Assembly (NCBI GenBank): GCA_937959395.1
Contig: CALGLR010000022.1
Coordinates: 34,233 to 98,232, forward strand
Direction of reading: 5' to 3'
Length of the DNA: 64,000 nucleotides
From: an uncultured Flavobacteriaceae bacterium
GTDB lineage: Bacteria; Bacteroidota; Bacteroidia; Flavobacteriales; Flavobacteriaceae
Shown here: one piece after another, positions 54,349 to 63,651 of the stretch
Layout: each line of letters starts with the position of its first letter
Numbering within the stretch: the first letter of the stretch is position 1
Program-made: the position numbers and the translations under genes
Notes under the pieces: model-generated
The model's database searches: none
Seen by the model: the letters and a program-made list of their open reading frames with translations, nothing else
What the model was told of the DNA's origin: nothing

Positions 54349-54365
54349 CTCACTGTAAAAGTGAG
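54349..54365. repeat. Short hairpin in the gcvP upstream region
   Basis: CTCAC and GTGAG form a 5-bp stem with loop TGTAAAA, 123 bases before gcvP. It could be a regulator site or chance. I found no glycine riboswitch consensus around it. Confidence 0.3.
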
Positions 54366-54452
54366 AACATAAAAGGAGTCAGGCTGTTAATAACCGTTTT
54401 AAATGGTTAAAAACTTTCACTTTTATAAACAATTAATAGTATAAGTTTTCCG

Positions 54453-54460
54453 TATTTTTG
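54453..54460 (+). promoter_or_regulatory. Putative -7 box of gcvP
   Basis: TATTTTTG exactly matches TAnnTTTG. It lies 27 bases before the ATG at 54488 and overlaps the alternative TTG start at 54458, a reason to reject that start. The -33 TTG is not clear. Confidence 0.55.
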
Positions 54461-54487
54461 CGATTTGAAAACACAATACAACTAACA

Positions 54488-57337
54488 ATGAATACTAATG
54501 TTTTTTCTTTGCGTCATATAGGTCCTAGAAATTATGATCGAAATTTGATGCTAAAAACAATTGGAGTAGATTCAATTGATCAATTGATTTATCAAACAGT
54601 TCCGGATGATATTCGTCTAAAAAACGAATTAGATCTAGATCCAGCCATGAGCGAATACAATTATTTATCGCACATAAACGAGCTGTCTAAACTTAATAAA
54701 ACCTACAAAACATACATAGGCCTAGGATATCACCCTACAATATTACCTGCGGTGATACAACGTAACATACTAGAAAACCCAGGATGGTATACAGCATACA
54801 CACCTTATCAAGCAGAAATTGCTCAAGGCCGTCTTGAAGCTTTATTGAACTTTCAAACCATGATCACAGATCTTACAGGTATGGAGTTAGCTAATGCTTC
54901 ACTTTTAGATGAGAGTACTGCTGCTGCTGAAGCAATGAGCTTACTATATGCAGTTCGAGAACGTGCTCAAAAAAAGGCAGGCATTAATAAGTTTTTTGTT
55001 AGTGATGCAATTTTACCCCAAACTTTATCTTTATTACAAACTAGAGCCACTCCTATTGGTATTGAATTAGTAATAGGAAATGAAAATGAATTTGAATTCT
55101 CTAACGAGTTCTTTGGATCAATACTACAATACCCTGGTAAAGATGGACAGATTACAGATATTAAATCGTTCATAGGAAAAGCAAAAGCTTCTAATATAAA
55201 AGTAGCAGTAGCTGCAGATATACTTAGCTTAGTAATGCTTGAAGCGCCTGGTAAGTTTGGAGCCGATGTTGTTGTTGGTACAACACAACGTTTTGGAATA
55301 CCAATGGGATACGGAGGTCCTCACGCTGCTTATTTTGCAACCAAGGAAGCTTATAAACGTGATATACCTGGAAGAATTATTGGTGTAACCAAAGATATGA
55401 ATGGTAATCGCGCGCTTCGTATGGCACTTCAAACTCGCGAACAGCATATTAAAAGAGATAAAGCGACATCAAACATATGTACAGCTCAAGTACTTTTAGC
55501 GGTTATGGCTGGTATGTATGCGGTTTATCATGGGCCAAAAGGGTTACATTATATTGCTAATTCGGTTCATAGTAAAGCAACAACATTGGCCAATTCATTA
55601 ATCAAAATTGGTGTTAAACAAATAAATACTGAGTTTTTTGATACTCTAAAAGTAAATGCAAATGCTTCTAAAATAAAAGCTATTGCCGAAAAACAAGAAG
55701 TTAATTTTTATTACCCTGATGAAAAAACAGTTACTATATCTGTTAACGAAACAACTTCTATTGAAGATCTAAATGTTGTTATTTCGATTTTTGCTGAAGC
55801 TGAAGAAAAATCATCAATTAAAATAGAAACACTTTCAGAAACAATAAATATACAAGATGAATTAAAGCGTCAATCATCATTTCTTACGCTCGATGTTTTT
55901 AATATGCATCATTCTGAAACAGAATTAATGCGTTACATTAAATCCTTAGAACGTAAAGATTTAGCCTTAAATCATTCTATGATTGCCTTAGGATCTTGTA
56001 CAATGAAACTTAATGCTGCATCTGAAATGCTACCTTTAAGTTCTCCTAATTGGGGAAATGTGCATCCTTTTGTACCTATTGAACAAGCTGAAGGTTATTT
56101 AACCGTGCTTAAAGAGCTAGAAAATCAATTAACTGAAATTACTGGTTTTTCTGGTACATCTCTACAACCAAATTCAGGAGCTCAAGGTGAGTATGCTGGC
56201 TTAATGGTTATTAGAGCTTACCATGAATCTAGAGGTGAAGGTAACAGAAATATTTGCTTAATCCCATCATCTGCTCATGGCACAAATCCCGCTAGTGCAG
56301 TTATGGCTGGAATGAAAGTAGTTGTTACAAAATCGACAAGTGAGGGTAATATTGATGTTGATGATTTACGTGAAAAAGCGGAGTTGCATAAAGATAATTT
56401 AGCTGCTTTAATGGTGACTTATCCTTCAACTCACGGCGTATACGAATCTGCCATAAAAGAAATAACGAAACTTATTCATGACAATGGCGGACAAGTCTAT
56501 ATGGATGGTGCGAATATGAATGCGCAAGTTGGCTTAACAAACCCTGGGAATATTGGAGCAGATGTTTGCCACTTAAACTTACATAAAACTTTTGCGATAC
56601 CTCATGGCGGTGGAGGTCCTGGAGTTGGACCAATATGTGTTGCTAAACAATTGGTACCATTCTTACCAGGAAATCCTATAATTAAAACTGGAGGAGAAAA
56701 TGCAATAACTGCAATTTCTGCTGCTCCTTTTGGCTCTTCATTAGCCTGTTTAATTTCTTATGGATATATAAAATTATTAGGAGCCCAAGGATTAAAAGAA
56801 TCTACAGAAATCGCCATCTTAAATGCCAATTATATTAAACAACGCCTTCAAGGTGCCTATGAAACTTTATATTCTGGAGAACGCGGTAGAGCTGCCCATG
56901 AAATGATTATAGATTGCAGACCTTTTAAAGAAAATGGTATTGAAGTTGTAGATATTGCTAAACGTTTGATGGATTATGGTTTTCATGCACCAACAGTATC
57001 TTTTCCTGTAGCTGGAACCATGATGATAGAACCTACAGAAAGTGAAAGTAAAGCGGAAATGGATCGTTTTTGTGATGCTATGATTTCGATTAAAGAAGAA
57101 ATTAATTCTATCACAAAGGATAATACTAACAATGTTTTAAAGAATGCTCCTCATACGTTGGACATGGTAACAAATGACAATTGGGAGTTGCCGTATTCAA
57201 GAGAAAAAGCAGCTTTTCCTTTAGCATACGTAAGAGACTCAAAGTTCTGGCCTTCAGTACGTCGCGTTAATGATGCGTATGGAGACAGAAATTTAATATG
57301 TACATGTGCACCTATCGAAGACTACATTGAAGCTTAA
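54488..57337 (+). CDS. gcvP: Glycine dehydrogenase (decarboxylating), P protein of the glycine cleavage system
   Basis: A PLP enzyme that decarboxylates glycine and passes the aminomethyl group to lipoyl GcvH. I start it at ATG 54488 (949 residues, MNTNVFSLRHIGPRNYD). The frame is open to a TTG at 54458, but this adds 10 residues with no family support and falls on the promoter. The N-terminal half (GLGYHPTILPAVIQRNILENP, ANASLLDESTAAAEAM in blocks) and the C-terminal half (MIALGSCTMKLNAASEM, SAHGTNPASAVMAG) make a long single-chain type. The PLP lysine is K700 in HLNLHKTFAIPHGGGGPG. Length is normal. A terminator follows its stop. Confidence 0.97.
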   Translation: MNTNVFSLRHIGPRNYDRNLMLKTIGVDSIDQLIYQTVPDDIRLKNELDLDPAMSEYNYLSHINELSKLNKTYKTYIGLGYHPTILPAVIQRNILENPGWYTAYTPYQAEIAQGRLEALLNFQTMITDLTGMELANASLLDESTAAAEAMSLLYAVRERAQKKAGINKFFVSDAILPQTLSLLQTRATPIGIELVIGNENEFEFSNEFFGSILQYPGKDGQITDIKSFIGKAKASNIKVAVAADILSLVMLEAPGKFGADVVVGTTQRFGIPMGYGGPHAAYFATKEAYKRDIPGRIIGVTKDMNGNRALRMALQTREQHIKRDKATSNICTAQVLLAVMAGMYAVYHGPKGLHYIANSVHSKATTLANSLIKIGVKQINTEFFDTLKVNANASKIKAIAEKQEVNFYYPDEKTVTISVNETTSIEDLNVVISIFAEAEEKSSIKIETLSETINIQDELKRQSSFLTLDVFNMHHSETELMRYIKSLERKDLALNHSMIALGSCTMKLNAASEMLPLSSPNWGNVHPFVPIEQAEGYLTVLKELENQLTEITGFSGTSLQPNSGAQGEYAGLMVIRAYHESRGEGNRNICLIPSSAHGTNPASAVMAGMKVVVTKSTSEGNIDVDDLREKAELHKDNLAALMVTYPSTHGVYESAIKEITKLIHDNGGQVYMDGANMNAQVGLTNPGNIGADVCHLNLHKTFAIPHGGGGPGVGPICVAKQLVPFLPGNPIIKTGGENAITAISAAPFGSSLACLISYGYIKLLGAQGLKESTEIAILNANYIKQRLQGAYETLYSGERGRAAHEMIIDCRPFKENGIEVVDIAKRLMDYGFHAPTVSFPVAGTMMIEPTESESKAEMDRFCDAMISIKEEINSITKDNTNNVLKNAPHTLDMVTNDNWELPYSREKAAFPLAYVRDSKFWPSVRRVNDAYGDRNLICTCAPIEDYIEA

Positions 57338-57378
57338 AATTTAAGCTGTTGAACATCATAAAATAGTAATAAATTAAA

Positions 57379-57440
57379 ATTGCCTTTAAGCTTTTGCTAT
57401 TATATTAGATTTATTAGCAAAAATAAAGGCGATTTTTTTT
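57379..57440 (+). terminator. Terminator of gcvP reaching to the next start codon
   Basis: ATTGCCTTTA (57379-57388) pairs with TAAAGGCGAT (57424-57433) with one G-T wobble, extended by TTTTGCTA with TAGCAAAA inside. Eight T residues follow, ending at 57440, directly before the ATG of the KAS III gene at 57441. Confidence 0.8.
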
Positions 57441-58499
57441 ATGAATATAAAGATTACAGGTACTGGAAGCTATATTCCTAGTAAGGTTAAAAAGAATGAA
57501 AATTTTTTAAAACATCAATTTTTAAATATTGATGGAACTACAATTGAATCTTCAAATGAAGTTATAGTAGAAAAATTTAAATCTATTACTGGTATTGCTG
57601 AACGCCGTTATGCTAAATCTCATTTAAACTCTTCTGACTTAGCTTATTTTGCAGCCTTAAAAGCTATAGAAGATGCAAATATTGATCCTGAAGAATTAGA
57701 CTATATCATACTTGCACATAATTTTGGAGATATTTCTAAAGATACAGACCAAAGTGATCTCGTTCCATGCTTAGCATCACGAGTGAAACACAGTTTAAGA
57801 ATTAAAAACCCTAAATGTGTAGCTTACGATATATTGTTTGGTTGCCCTGGATGGATACAAGGTGTCATTCAAGCTCATGCATTTATAAAAGCAGGCATTG
57901 CAAAAAAATGCTTAATAATTGGTTCTGAAACATTATCTCGTGTTTTAGATAACCATGATCGTGATTCTATGATCTATTCTGATGGTGCTGGTGCTACTAT
58001 TATTGAAGCAACTAATGAAGAAGGTGGTATTCTAGCTCATGAAGCTGCAAGTTTCACTTACGATGAAGCTTATTATTTATTCTATGGTAATTCTAATAAT
58101 AAATCATTAAAAACAGATACCAAATATCTAAAAATGTATGGGAGAAAAATTTATGAATTTGCTTTAACAAATGTACCTAATGCAATGAAAACTTGCCTAG
58201 ACAAAAGCGGTGTTCATATAAACGATTTAAGCAAAATTCTTATCCATCAAGCCAATGAAAAAATGGATGAAGCTATTATAAAACGATTTTATAGACTTTA
58301 TAAAATTCCAGTTCCTAAAAATATTATGCCAATGACTATTCATGATTTAGGAAATAGTTCTGTAGCTACGGTTCCTACACTTCTTGATTTAATACGAAAT
58401 AATGAATTAGAAGATCATAGCTTTAGCAAGGGAGATGTGATTATGTTTGCCAGTGTTGGGTCTGGTATGCACATAAATGCTATTATATATAAATATTAA
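57441..58499 (+). CDS. Beta-ketoacyl-ACP synthase III-like enzyme (FabH family)
   Basis: A 352-residue condensing enzyme. The triad is in place: C135 in ILFGCPGW, H269 in LIHQANEKMDE and N305 in HDLGNSSVATVPTLLD. The N-terminus MNIKITGTGSYIPSKV is the usual KAS III start. Relative to the housekeeping FabH the spacing is longer (a loop near 25-45), so a paralogue for special acyl chains, for example starting other lipids, is possible. Its start codon directly follows the T-run of the gcvP terminator, leaving no room for a normal leader. Confidence 0.9.
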   Translation: MNIKITGTGSYIPSKVKKNENFLKHQFLNIDGTTIESSNEVIVEKFKSITGIAERRYAKSHLNSSDLAYFAALKAIEDANIDPEELDYIILAHNFGDISKDTDQSDLVPCLASRVKHSLRIKNPKCVAYDILFGCPGWIQGVIQAHAFIKAGIAKKCLIIGSETLSRVLDNHDRDSMIYSDGAGATIIEATNEEGGILAHEAASFTYDEAYYLFYGNSNNKSLKTDTKYLKMYGRKIYEFALTNVPNAMKTCLDKSGVHINDLSKILIHQANEKMDEAIIKRFYRLYKIPVPKNIMPMTIHDLGNSSVATVPTLLDLIRNNELEDHSFSKGDVIMFASVGSGMHINAIIYKY

Positions 58500-58561
58500 A
58501 AAGTTTCTTATTATTTTTAAGCCTTAATAGTTAACCAAGACTCCCTTTTACGGGAAATACT

Positions 58562-59086
58562 ATGTACGAAGGTAAATTTCCACATAAAAGATATAAATTA
58601 ACTCACAATTTTCTAGAGAAACACGTTTCAAAATCTGAAGACATCCTAGATTTAGGAGTGGTAAATCCATTCACAGAAGTCATGATGAGTAGTGGTTTTT
58701 CTGTTAAAAACACAACAGGAGAAGATTTAGATGTAGACACCTCAGCAATTGAAAAATCAAAAGCCGATGTAGTCACAGCTTTTGAAATTTTTGAACACCT
58801 CCTTTCTCCCCTATCTGTTTTAAAATCAATAAAAGCGAATAAATTAGTCGCTAGTATACCTATGAGACTTTGGTTTTCTTCAGCTTATAGAAGTAAGACA
58901 GACAAATGGGATAGGCATTATCATGAATTTGAAGATTGGCAGTTTGATTGGCTATTAGAAAAAGCAGGATGGAAAATAATTGATAGCAAAAAATGGACAA
59001 ACCCTGCTAAGAAAATTGGAGTGCGACCTTTATTAAGGTTATTTACACCAAGATACTATATTGTATATGCCGAAAAAATTCAATAA
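58562..59086 (+). CDS. Small SAM-dependent methyltransferase-like protein
   Basis: A 174-residue protein resembling a reduced class I methyltransferase. SEDILDLGVVNPFTEVMMSS has the first strand without the usual G-x-G-x-G, and VVTAFEIFEHLLSPLSVLKSI corresponds to motif IV and after. It continues with KWDRHYHEFEDWQFDWLLEKAGW, typical for methyltransferases. The altered SAM loop leaves activity uncertain. It precedes a GT2 gene by about 40 bases, so both may act on surface glycans or lipids. Confidence 0.8.
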   Translation: MYEGKFPHKRYKLTHNFLEKHVSKSEDILDLGVVNPFTEVMMSSGFSVKNTTGEDLDVDTSAIEKSKADVVTAFEIFEHLLSPLSVLKSIKANKLVASIPMRLWFSSAYRSKTDKWDRHYHEFEDWQFDWLLEKAGWKIIDSKKWTNPAKKIGVRPLLRLFTPRYYIVYAEKIQ

Positions 59087-59130
59087 AAATTGTAATTTCG
59101 AGCCTAATTCTTAATATTAAATTCTGAATT

Positions 59131-59994
59131 CTGAATTCTAAACCTCTAAATATATATATTGTTATTCCTGCCCATAATGAAGAAGATTGCATTTCTTTAA
59201 TGCTAGATTCATTAGTTAATCAAACTCAATTACCAAAAAAGGTGATTGTTGTTAATGATAATTCTTCAGATAAAACAGAAAGCATATGTCACTCTTTTTC
59301 AGAAAAACACAATTGGATTAAAACATTAACAATAAGTTCTTCTTCTCTTCATATTCCTGGAAGTAAAGTGATTAATGCTTTTTATAAAGGCTATGAAACT
59401 TTAGATGATAATTATGATATTATTTGCAAATTTGATGCAGATATTGTTTTACCCAAAAATTATTTAGAAAATATTACTAAACTCTTTAATAGCAATCCTA
59501 AAATAGGTATTGCTGGAGGGTTAGCATATATAGAAAAAAAAGGAAAATGGGTCTTCGAAACCATTTCTTCTAAGAACCATGTACGCGGTCCATTTAAAGC
59601 CTATAGAAAAGAATGTTTTGAGAATATTGGAGGTTTAAAACCAAGTATTGGATGGGATACTATTGATGTTTTATTAGCGCAGTACAATAATTGGATAATT
59701 GCAACCGACAAATCACTTAAAGTAAAACATTTAAAACCAACTGGTAAAACGTATGATAAAAGCAGTAAATATTTGCAAGGAGAAGCTTTATATAAAATGA
59801 GAATGGGTTTATCTCTAACTCTTTTGTCAGCTTTAAAAAGCGCAATTAGTAAGAATAGCATTAGTCATTTTATAAATACCATTATTGGCTATTTCAAATC
59901 AATAGGCAAAATAGAACCTTTGGTTAGTAAAGAACAAGGTGTTTTTATTAGAAAACTACGCTGGAAAGGGGTTAAAAAAAAAATTAGATTATAG
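59131..59994 (+). CDS. Glycosyltransferase family 2, non-ATG start
   Basis: A GT-A protein: IYIVIPAHNEEDCISLMLDS, VIVVNDNSSDKTES, and ICKFDADIVLPKNYL with the D-x-D site, then WVFETISSKNHVRGPFKAY and GWDTIDVLLA. The first in-frame ATG is at 59200, but it lies behind the indispensable first strand and nucleotide-binding loop (about 59149-59190). The frame stays open to a TGA at 59125-59127, so translation must begin at ATT 59128 or CTG 59131 (287 residues) or through some other change. I use 59131 as a working start. Adjacent EcoRI-type GAATTC repeats (GAATTCTGAATTC) could have caused a slip. Confidence 0.75.
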   Translation: MNSKPLNIYIVIPAHNEEDCISLMLDSLVNQTQLPKKVIVVNDNSSDKTESICHSFSEKHNWIKTLTISSSSLHIPGSKVINAFYKGYETLDDNYDIICKFDADIVLPKNYLENITKLFNSNPKIGIAGGLAYIEKKGKWVFETISSKNHVRGPFKAYRKECFENIGGLKPSIGWDTIDVLLAQYNNWIIATDKSLKVKHLKPTGKTYDKSSKYLQGEALYKMRMGLSLTLLSALKSAISKNSISHFINTIIGYFKSIGKIEPLVSKEQGVFIRKLRWKGVKKKIRL

Positions 59995-60057
59995 CAAGCA
60001 GGTAAGACCGTTTTCAATTACTCAAAATAATATTACGAATAATCAATTTATAATTAG

Positions 60058-60867
60058 TTATTTAAAACTCCAATTCTTATAATTATTTGAAGCTTCTAAA
60101 CGATTCTCTTTATCATCGTTAAGTTCTGAAAAGAAATCTATCCCAGTTAGTGCTTCTACCTCATCTACAGGTACTACAAAATCGTATAAAGGCTTATTAG
60201 AGTCTTTATGCGGCATTAAAAAGGCTAACATTTTAGTATTTCCCGAATTATTATCAATTATAACTTTAAAAAACTGATTTGGAACCGATACTCTTTCATC
60301 TCCTATGGTTTTCATTTTGCCATTAAGAACCCCACCAGAAACAACATAAACCCCATCATATTTAGCAGCCCAATAACGAACTTTTTGTTCTAATCGATTC
60401 CAAATGCCAGCGTTAAACTCGTGATTTTGCGGACTAATATTACTTGTTAAAAAGGTTTCATCATGAGCCGCTTTGCTATATTTTCTATCTCCAGCTGGGC
60501 ATAAATGACCACGATCATATCCCGATTTTTTATAATTTTTCCAATGTGCAGCTTTCGTTTTTACTGCTTTATCAATTTCAAAATATGGACGCTTAAAATG
60601 AGTTTTAGATAAGTGTGATTTTTTTAATTCGTAAGCGACCCATTCTGCCTGCTCATGAGACTCATTATAAGATAAAGAATAACCATCATGATGTATAATC
60701 TGCCCTGTAGTACTAGTTGGCAAAAAATACTCGTTGGTATCCTTTTTTACTGTAGATCCTTGAGTAACAATTTCTTCTTTTTCCTGTTTTTCAGATAATA
60801 AATTATATGAATAAATAATGATTAATATAATAGCAGTTATTAAAGAATAACCTGTTTTTTTAGACAT
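60058..60867 (-). CDS. Membrane-anchored or secreted DNA/RNA non-specific endonuclease
   Basis: A 269-residue NucA/Serratia-type nuclease. A hydrophobic segment (about 6-21) anchors or exports it. The catalytic motif DRGH is at 118-121 (H121 the general base), and the metal-site stretch Q147-x4-N152-x3-W156-x3-E160 (QNHEFNAGIWNRLE) is complete, so it should be active. It cuts both DNA and RNA in most family members. Expected location is the periplasm or the outside. It converges on the GT2 gene. Confidence 0.93.
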   Translation of the reverse strand: MSKKTGYSLITAIILIIIYSYNLLSEKQEKEEIVTQGSTVKKDTNEYFLPTSTTGQIIHHDGYSLSYNESHEQAEWVAYELKKSHLSKTHFKRPYFEIDKAVKTKAAHWKNYKKSGYDRGHLCPAGDRKYSKAAHDETFLTSNISPQNHEFNAGIWNRLEQKVRYWAAKYDGVYVVSGGVLNGKMKTIGDERVSVPNQFFKVIIDNNSGNTKMLAFLMPHKDSNKPLYDFVVPVDEVEALTGIDFFSELNDDKENRLEASNNYKNWSFK

Positions 60868-61116
60868 AATACATATTTTTGATTAGTAGTAAGATAAATC
60901 AACAAACCATAGTGCGTTTTGATAAAAGTCATTGACATATTCTCAGCAAATCAACTGATTTTTTAGCATTTGAATTTTATTTAATCTGATTTATAATATA
61001 TTTTAACGAATTTACAACATATTTCTAGCTATTCATATTAAAAAAAAATATTTTCGAGTGTTGATTATACCATTCATCAACATAAATAATATTGACTAAT
61101 AATTAATTATCTTGCT

Positions 61117-63651
61117 ATGAAACTAAGATTACTTTATTGCTTATTAATTGCAATGACCTTTGGACTAATAAATGTTCAAGCGCAAACAGAAGAGGATATT
61201 ATCTCTCAAGAAAAACCAATTAAAATTGGTGATGAAATAGATGTAAGACTAAGAACATCTCATCCTTATGAAACTTCGAAAGCAGAAGTTGCATTCGAAC
61301 AAGAATTTCACTCAGAAAATTCTACATACATTAAATTATATTTTAGAAATTTTGATTTAGCTCCTGGAGATTATGTTGAAATTTACAGTCCTAAAACGGA
61401 TGAAAGTGTAATATATGCAGGTAAAGGAAAAATCGTTGATAACGGAGCTACTACAATTAGTGACTTCTGGTCTCAAGTTATTTTTTCTGATAAAGTTATT
61501 GTAAAACTACATACAGTACAAGCTTCAAGAAGTTATGGTTTCGATTTAGAAACTGTAGCCTATGGTTATTCGCCAGAGCGTATTGTTGAACTACAAGACC
61601 AACAAAGAAGAGCCATTTGTGGTGGTGATGAAAAAGAACGTATTGCTTGTTATGATGGAACAGAGATGTTTAATAAAGCAAAAGCAGTATGTAAATTAAT
61701 ACTTAATGGATCTGGATCATGTACTGGTTGGTTATTAGGTTGTGAAGGTAATATCATGACAAACAATCACTGTATTGGTAATGCTTCTACAGCTCAAAAT
61801 ACAGATTACTTATTTAATTTTCAAACAAACACTTGTACTGGAGGTAATACAACTACAGATCGTGTAGCTAGTTCTGCTACATTCATTAAAACTAGTAATA
61901 GTGTAGATGCAACAATTGTAAAGTTACCTGTTAACCCTACAGATCAATATGGTTACTTAAGTTTACGTTCTGCTGCTGCAAGAGCTGGAGAACGCATTTA
62001 CATACCACAACACCCAGGTGGAAGAAGAAAAGAAATCGCAGTAAATGACGGAAATAGATTAGCTACAATATCAAGCATAAACGGAAGCAGAGATGTACAA
62101 TACACTGCAGATACTGAAGGAGGAAGTTCTGGATCTCCTGTTTTAGCTTTTGATAGTAATTTAGTAGTAGCTATTCACAATACTGGTGGTTGCCCTAATG
62201 GAGCAACTGGTGGTAATACGAGACTTATATCTTGGTTAGGTTCAGATTTGCCAGATTGTGGTTTAGATGATGACAACACTGGCGTTCAATTACCTGTATC
62301 TGGTTTTGATGTTGCTGTAAACTGCACAAGTGCTACTTTTACTAATACGTCTGAAAATGCAACAGGTTTTTCTTGGAATTTTGGAGATGGAAACACTTCT
62401 ACTCAACAAAACCCAACACATACATATAGCGCTGCAGGTCAATATAATGTTACATTAACAGTAACTAATACTGCTGGTACTAATGATAAACAAACAGCTA
62501 TAACAACTCAAGAAGCCGTAGCACCTAGCCCAGTTACAGAAACAATATGTTCTGGAGAATCTGCTACTTTTACACTTCCTGGAGATAAAGGATATGTTTG
62601 GTATGACCAAGCAACCGGAGGTAATATCTTAGGAGCTGGTACTACTTTTGAAACTGGCCCACTAACTGCCGATAAAGATTATTTCGTATCTGGAACTTCT
62701 GAAGATATTTTAGAAGGTTCTCTTGGAGAACAAACTATAGATGCTACATCTGGAGGAAACCATGCTGGAGGATTCTATTTAGTATTTGATGCTGCAGAGA
62801 ATATTATTTTAAGAAAAGCAAAAGTTTCTGCTGAAGGAGCTGGAGATAGAACTCTAGAACTTAAAAATGCTGCAGGAACGGTTATAGCAACTAAAGTAAT
62901 TGCAATTCCTGACGGAGAAAGCGTTATCGATATTAACTTAAGAATTGCTGCTGGTAATGATTTACAAATTGGTTTTGCCGATGGTGCTAATTTATTCCGT
63001 AGTAATGCGAACTTAAGTTTCCCTTACGTTTATAATGCATTTAATACTGATATTGTAACAATAAAAGGAAGTACAGCGAGCAATCCAGTAGGTTTCTACT
63101 ATTACTTATATAACTGGGAAGTAAATGCTACTGGAAACTGTGAAACAGATGAAAGAACTAAAATTAGTGTAAATGTAGAAGATCTTGCTGCACCAACATT
63201 AACAACAAACCAAAGTACAGGGGTAATGACTGTAAATGAAACATTCTCTAGTTACAAATGGTTCCTTAACGGAACAGTAATTAATGGAGCAATTTCAAAC
63301 ACATATACTGCGACTGAAAATGGAACTTATACCGTTGAAGTATCTAATGGTAGTTGTGATGCAATTTCTGAAGAGGTAATATTTGGTACACTTTCTAATG
63401 ATTCATTTGAATTACCTTTAGGAGTATCTATTTATCCTAACCCAACTAAAGATGTATTAAACATAAAAGGATTAAATACTTTAGATAATGTTAAGCAATT
63501 AAAAGTAATTAATATGCTTGGTCAAACTGTTAAAGAATATAATTTAAATACTGTTTTAGAAACAACAACTATAGACGTAAGATCGTTATCTAATGGTTTA
63601 TATTTCTTAAACATAGATAACAAGTACGCAGCTAAATTTGTTGTGAAGTAA
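61117..63651 (+). CDS. Secreted trypsin-like serine protease with PKD domain and T9SS sorting domain
   Basis: An 844-residue secreted protein. Signal peptide MKLRLLYCLLIAMTFGLINV, then a propeptide-like region (to about 165). The protease domain (about 165-375) shows H218 in MTNNHCIG, D264 in VDATIVKL and S338 in GGSSGSPV, so all three catalytic residues are present. The G-G-S-S-G-S-P form is like lysyl endopeptidases. A PKD domain (about 393-465; FSWNFGDGN, THTYSAAGQYNVTLTV), Ig-like units and a type A sorting domain (SIYPNPTKDVLNIKGLN to the end) follow. It should be a surface or secreted exoprotease. Confidence 0.94.
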   Translation: MKLRLLYCLLIAMTFGLINVQAQTEEDIISQEKPIKIGDEIDVRLRTSHPYETSKAEVAFEQEFHSENSTYIKLYFRNFDLAPGDYVEIYSPKTDESVIYAGKGKIVDNGATTISDFWSQVIFSDKVIVKLHTVQASRSYGFDLETVAYGYSPERIVELQDQQRRAICGGDEKERIACYDGTEMFNKAKAVCKLILNGSGSCTGWLLGCEGNIMTNNHCIGNASTAQNTDYLFNFQTNTCTGGNTTTDRVASSATFIKTSNSVDATIVKLPVNPTDQYGYLSLRSAAARAGERIYIPQHPGGRRKEIAVNDGNRLATISSINGSRDVQYTADTEGGSSGSPVLAFDSNLVVAIHNTGGCPNGATGGNTRLISWLGSDLPDCGLDDDNTGVQLPVSGFDVAVNCTSATFTNTSENATGFSWNFGDGNTSTQQNPTHTYSAAGQYNVTLTVTNTAGTNDKQTAITTQEAVAPSPVTETICSGESATFTLPGDKGYVWYDQATGGNILGAGTTFETGPLTADKDYFVSGTSEDILEGSLGEQTIDATSGGNHAGGFYLVFDAAENIILRKAKVSAEGAGDRTLELKNAAGTVIATKVIAIPDGESVIDINLRIAAGNDLQIGFADGANLFRSNANLSFPYVYNAFNTDIVTIKGSTASNPVGFYYYLYNWEVNATGNCETDERTKISVNVEDLAAPTLTTNQSTGVMTVNETFSSYKWFLNGTVINGAISNTYTATENGTYTVEVSNGSCDAISEEVIFGTLSNDSFELPLGVSIYPNPTKDVLNIKGLNTLDNVKQLKVINMLGQTVKEYNLNTVLETTTIDVRSLSNGLYFLNIDNKYAAKFVVK

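Noticed and set aside
54458..54487. TTG start that would extend GcvP by ten residues
   Set aside because: The added residues have no family support, and the codon falls on the -7 promoter box TATTTTTG. The ATG at 54488 gives the usual GcvP beginning.
54300..54487. Glycine riboswitch upstream of gcvP
   Set aside because: A short hairpin is present, but I find neither the conserved glycine aptamer words nor the tandem structure.
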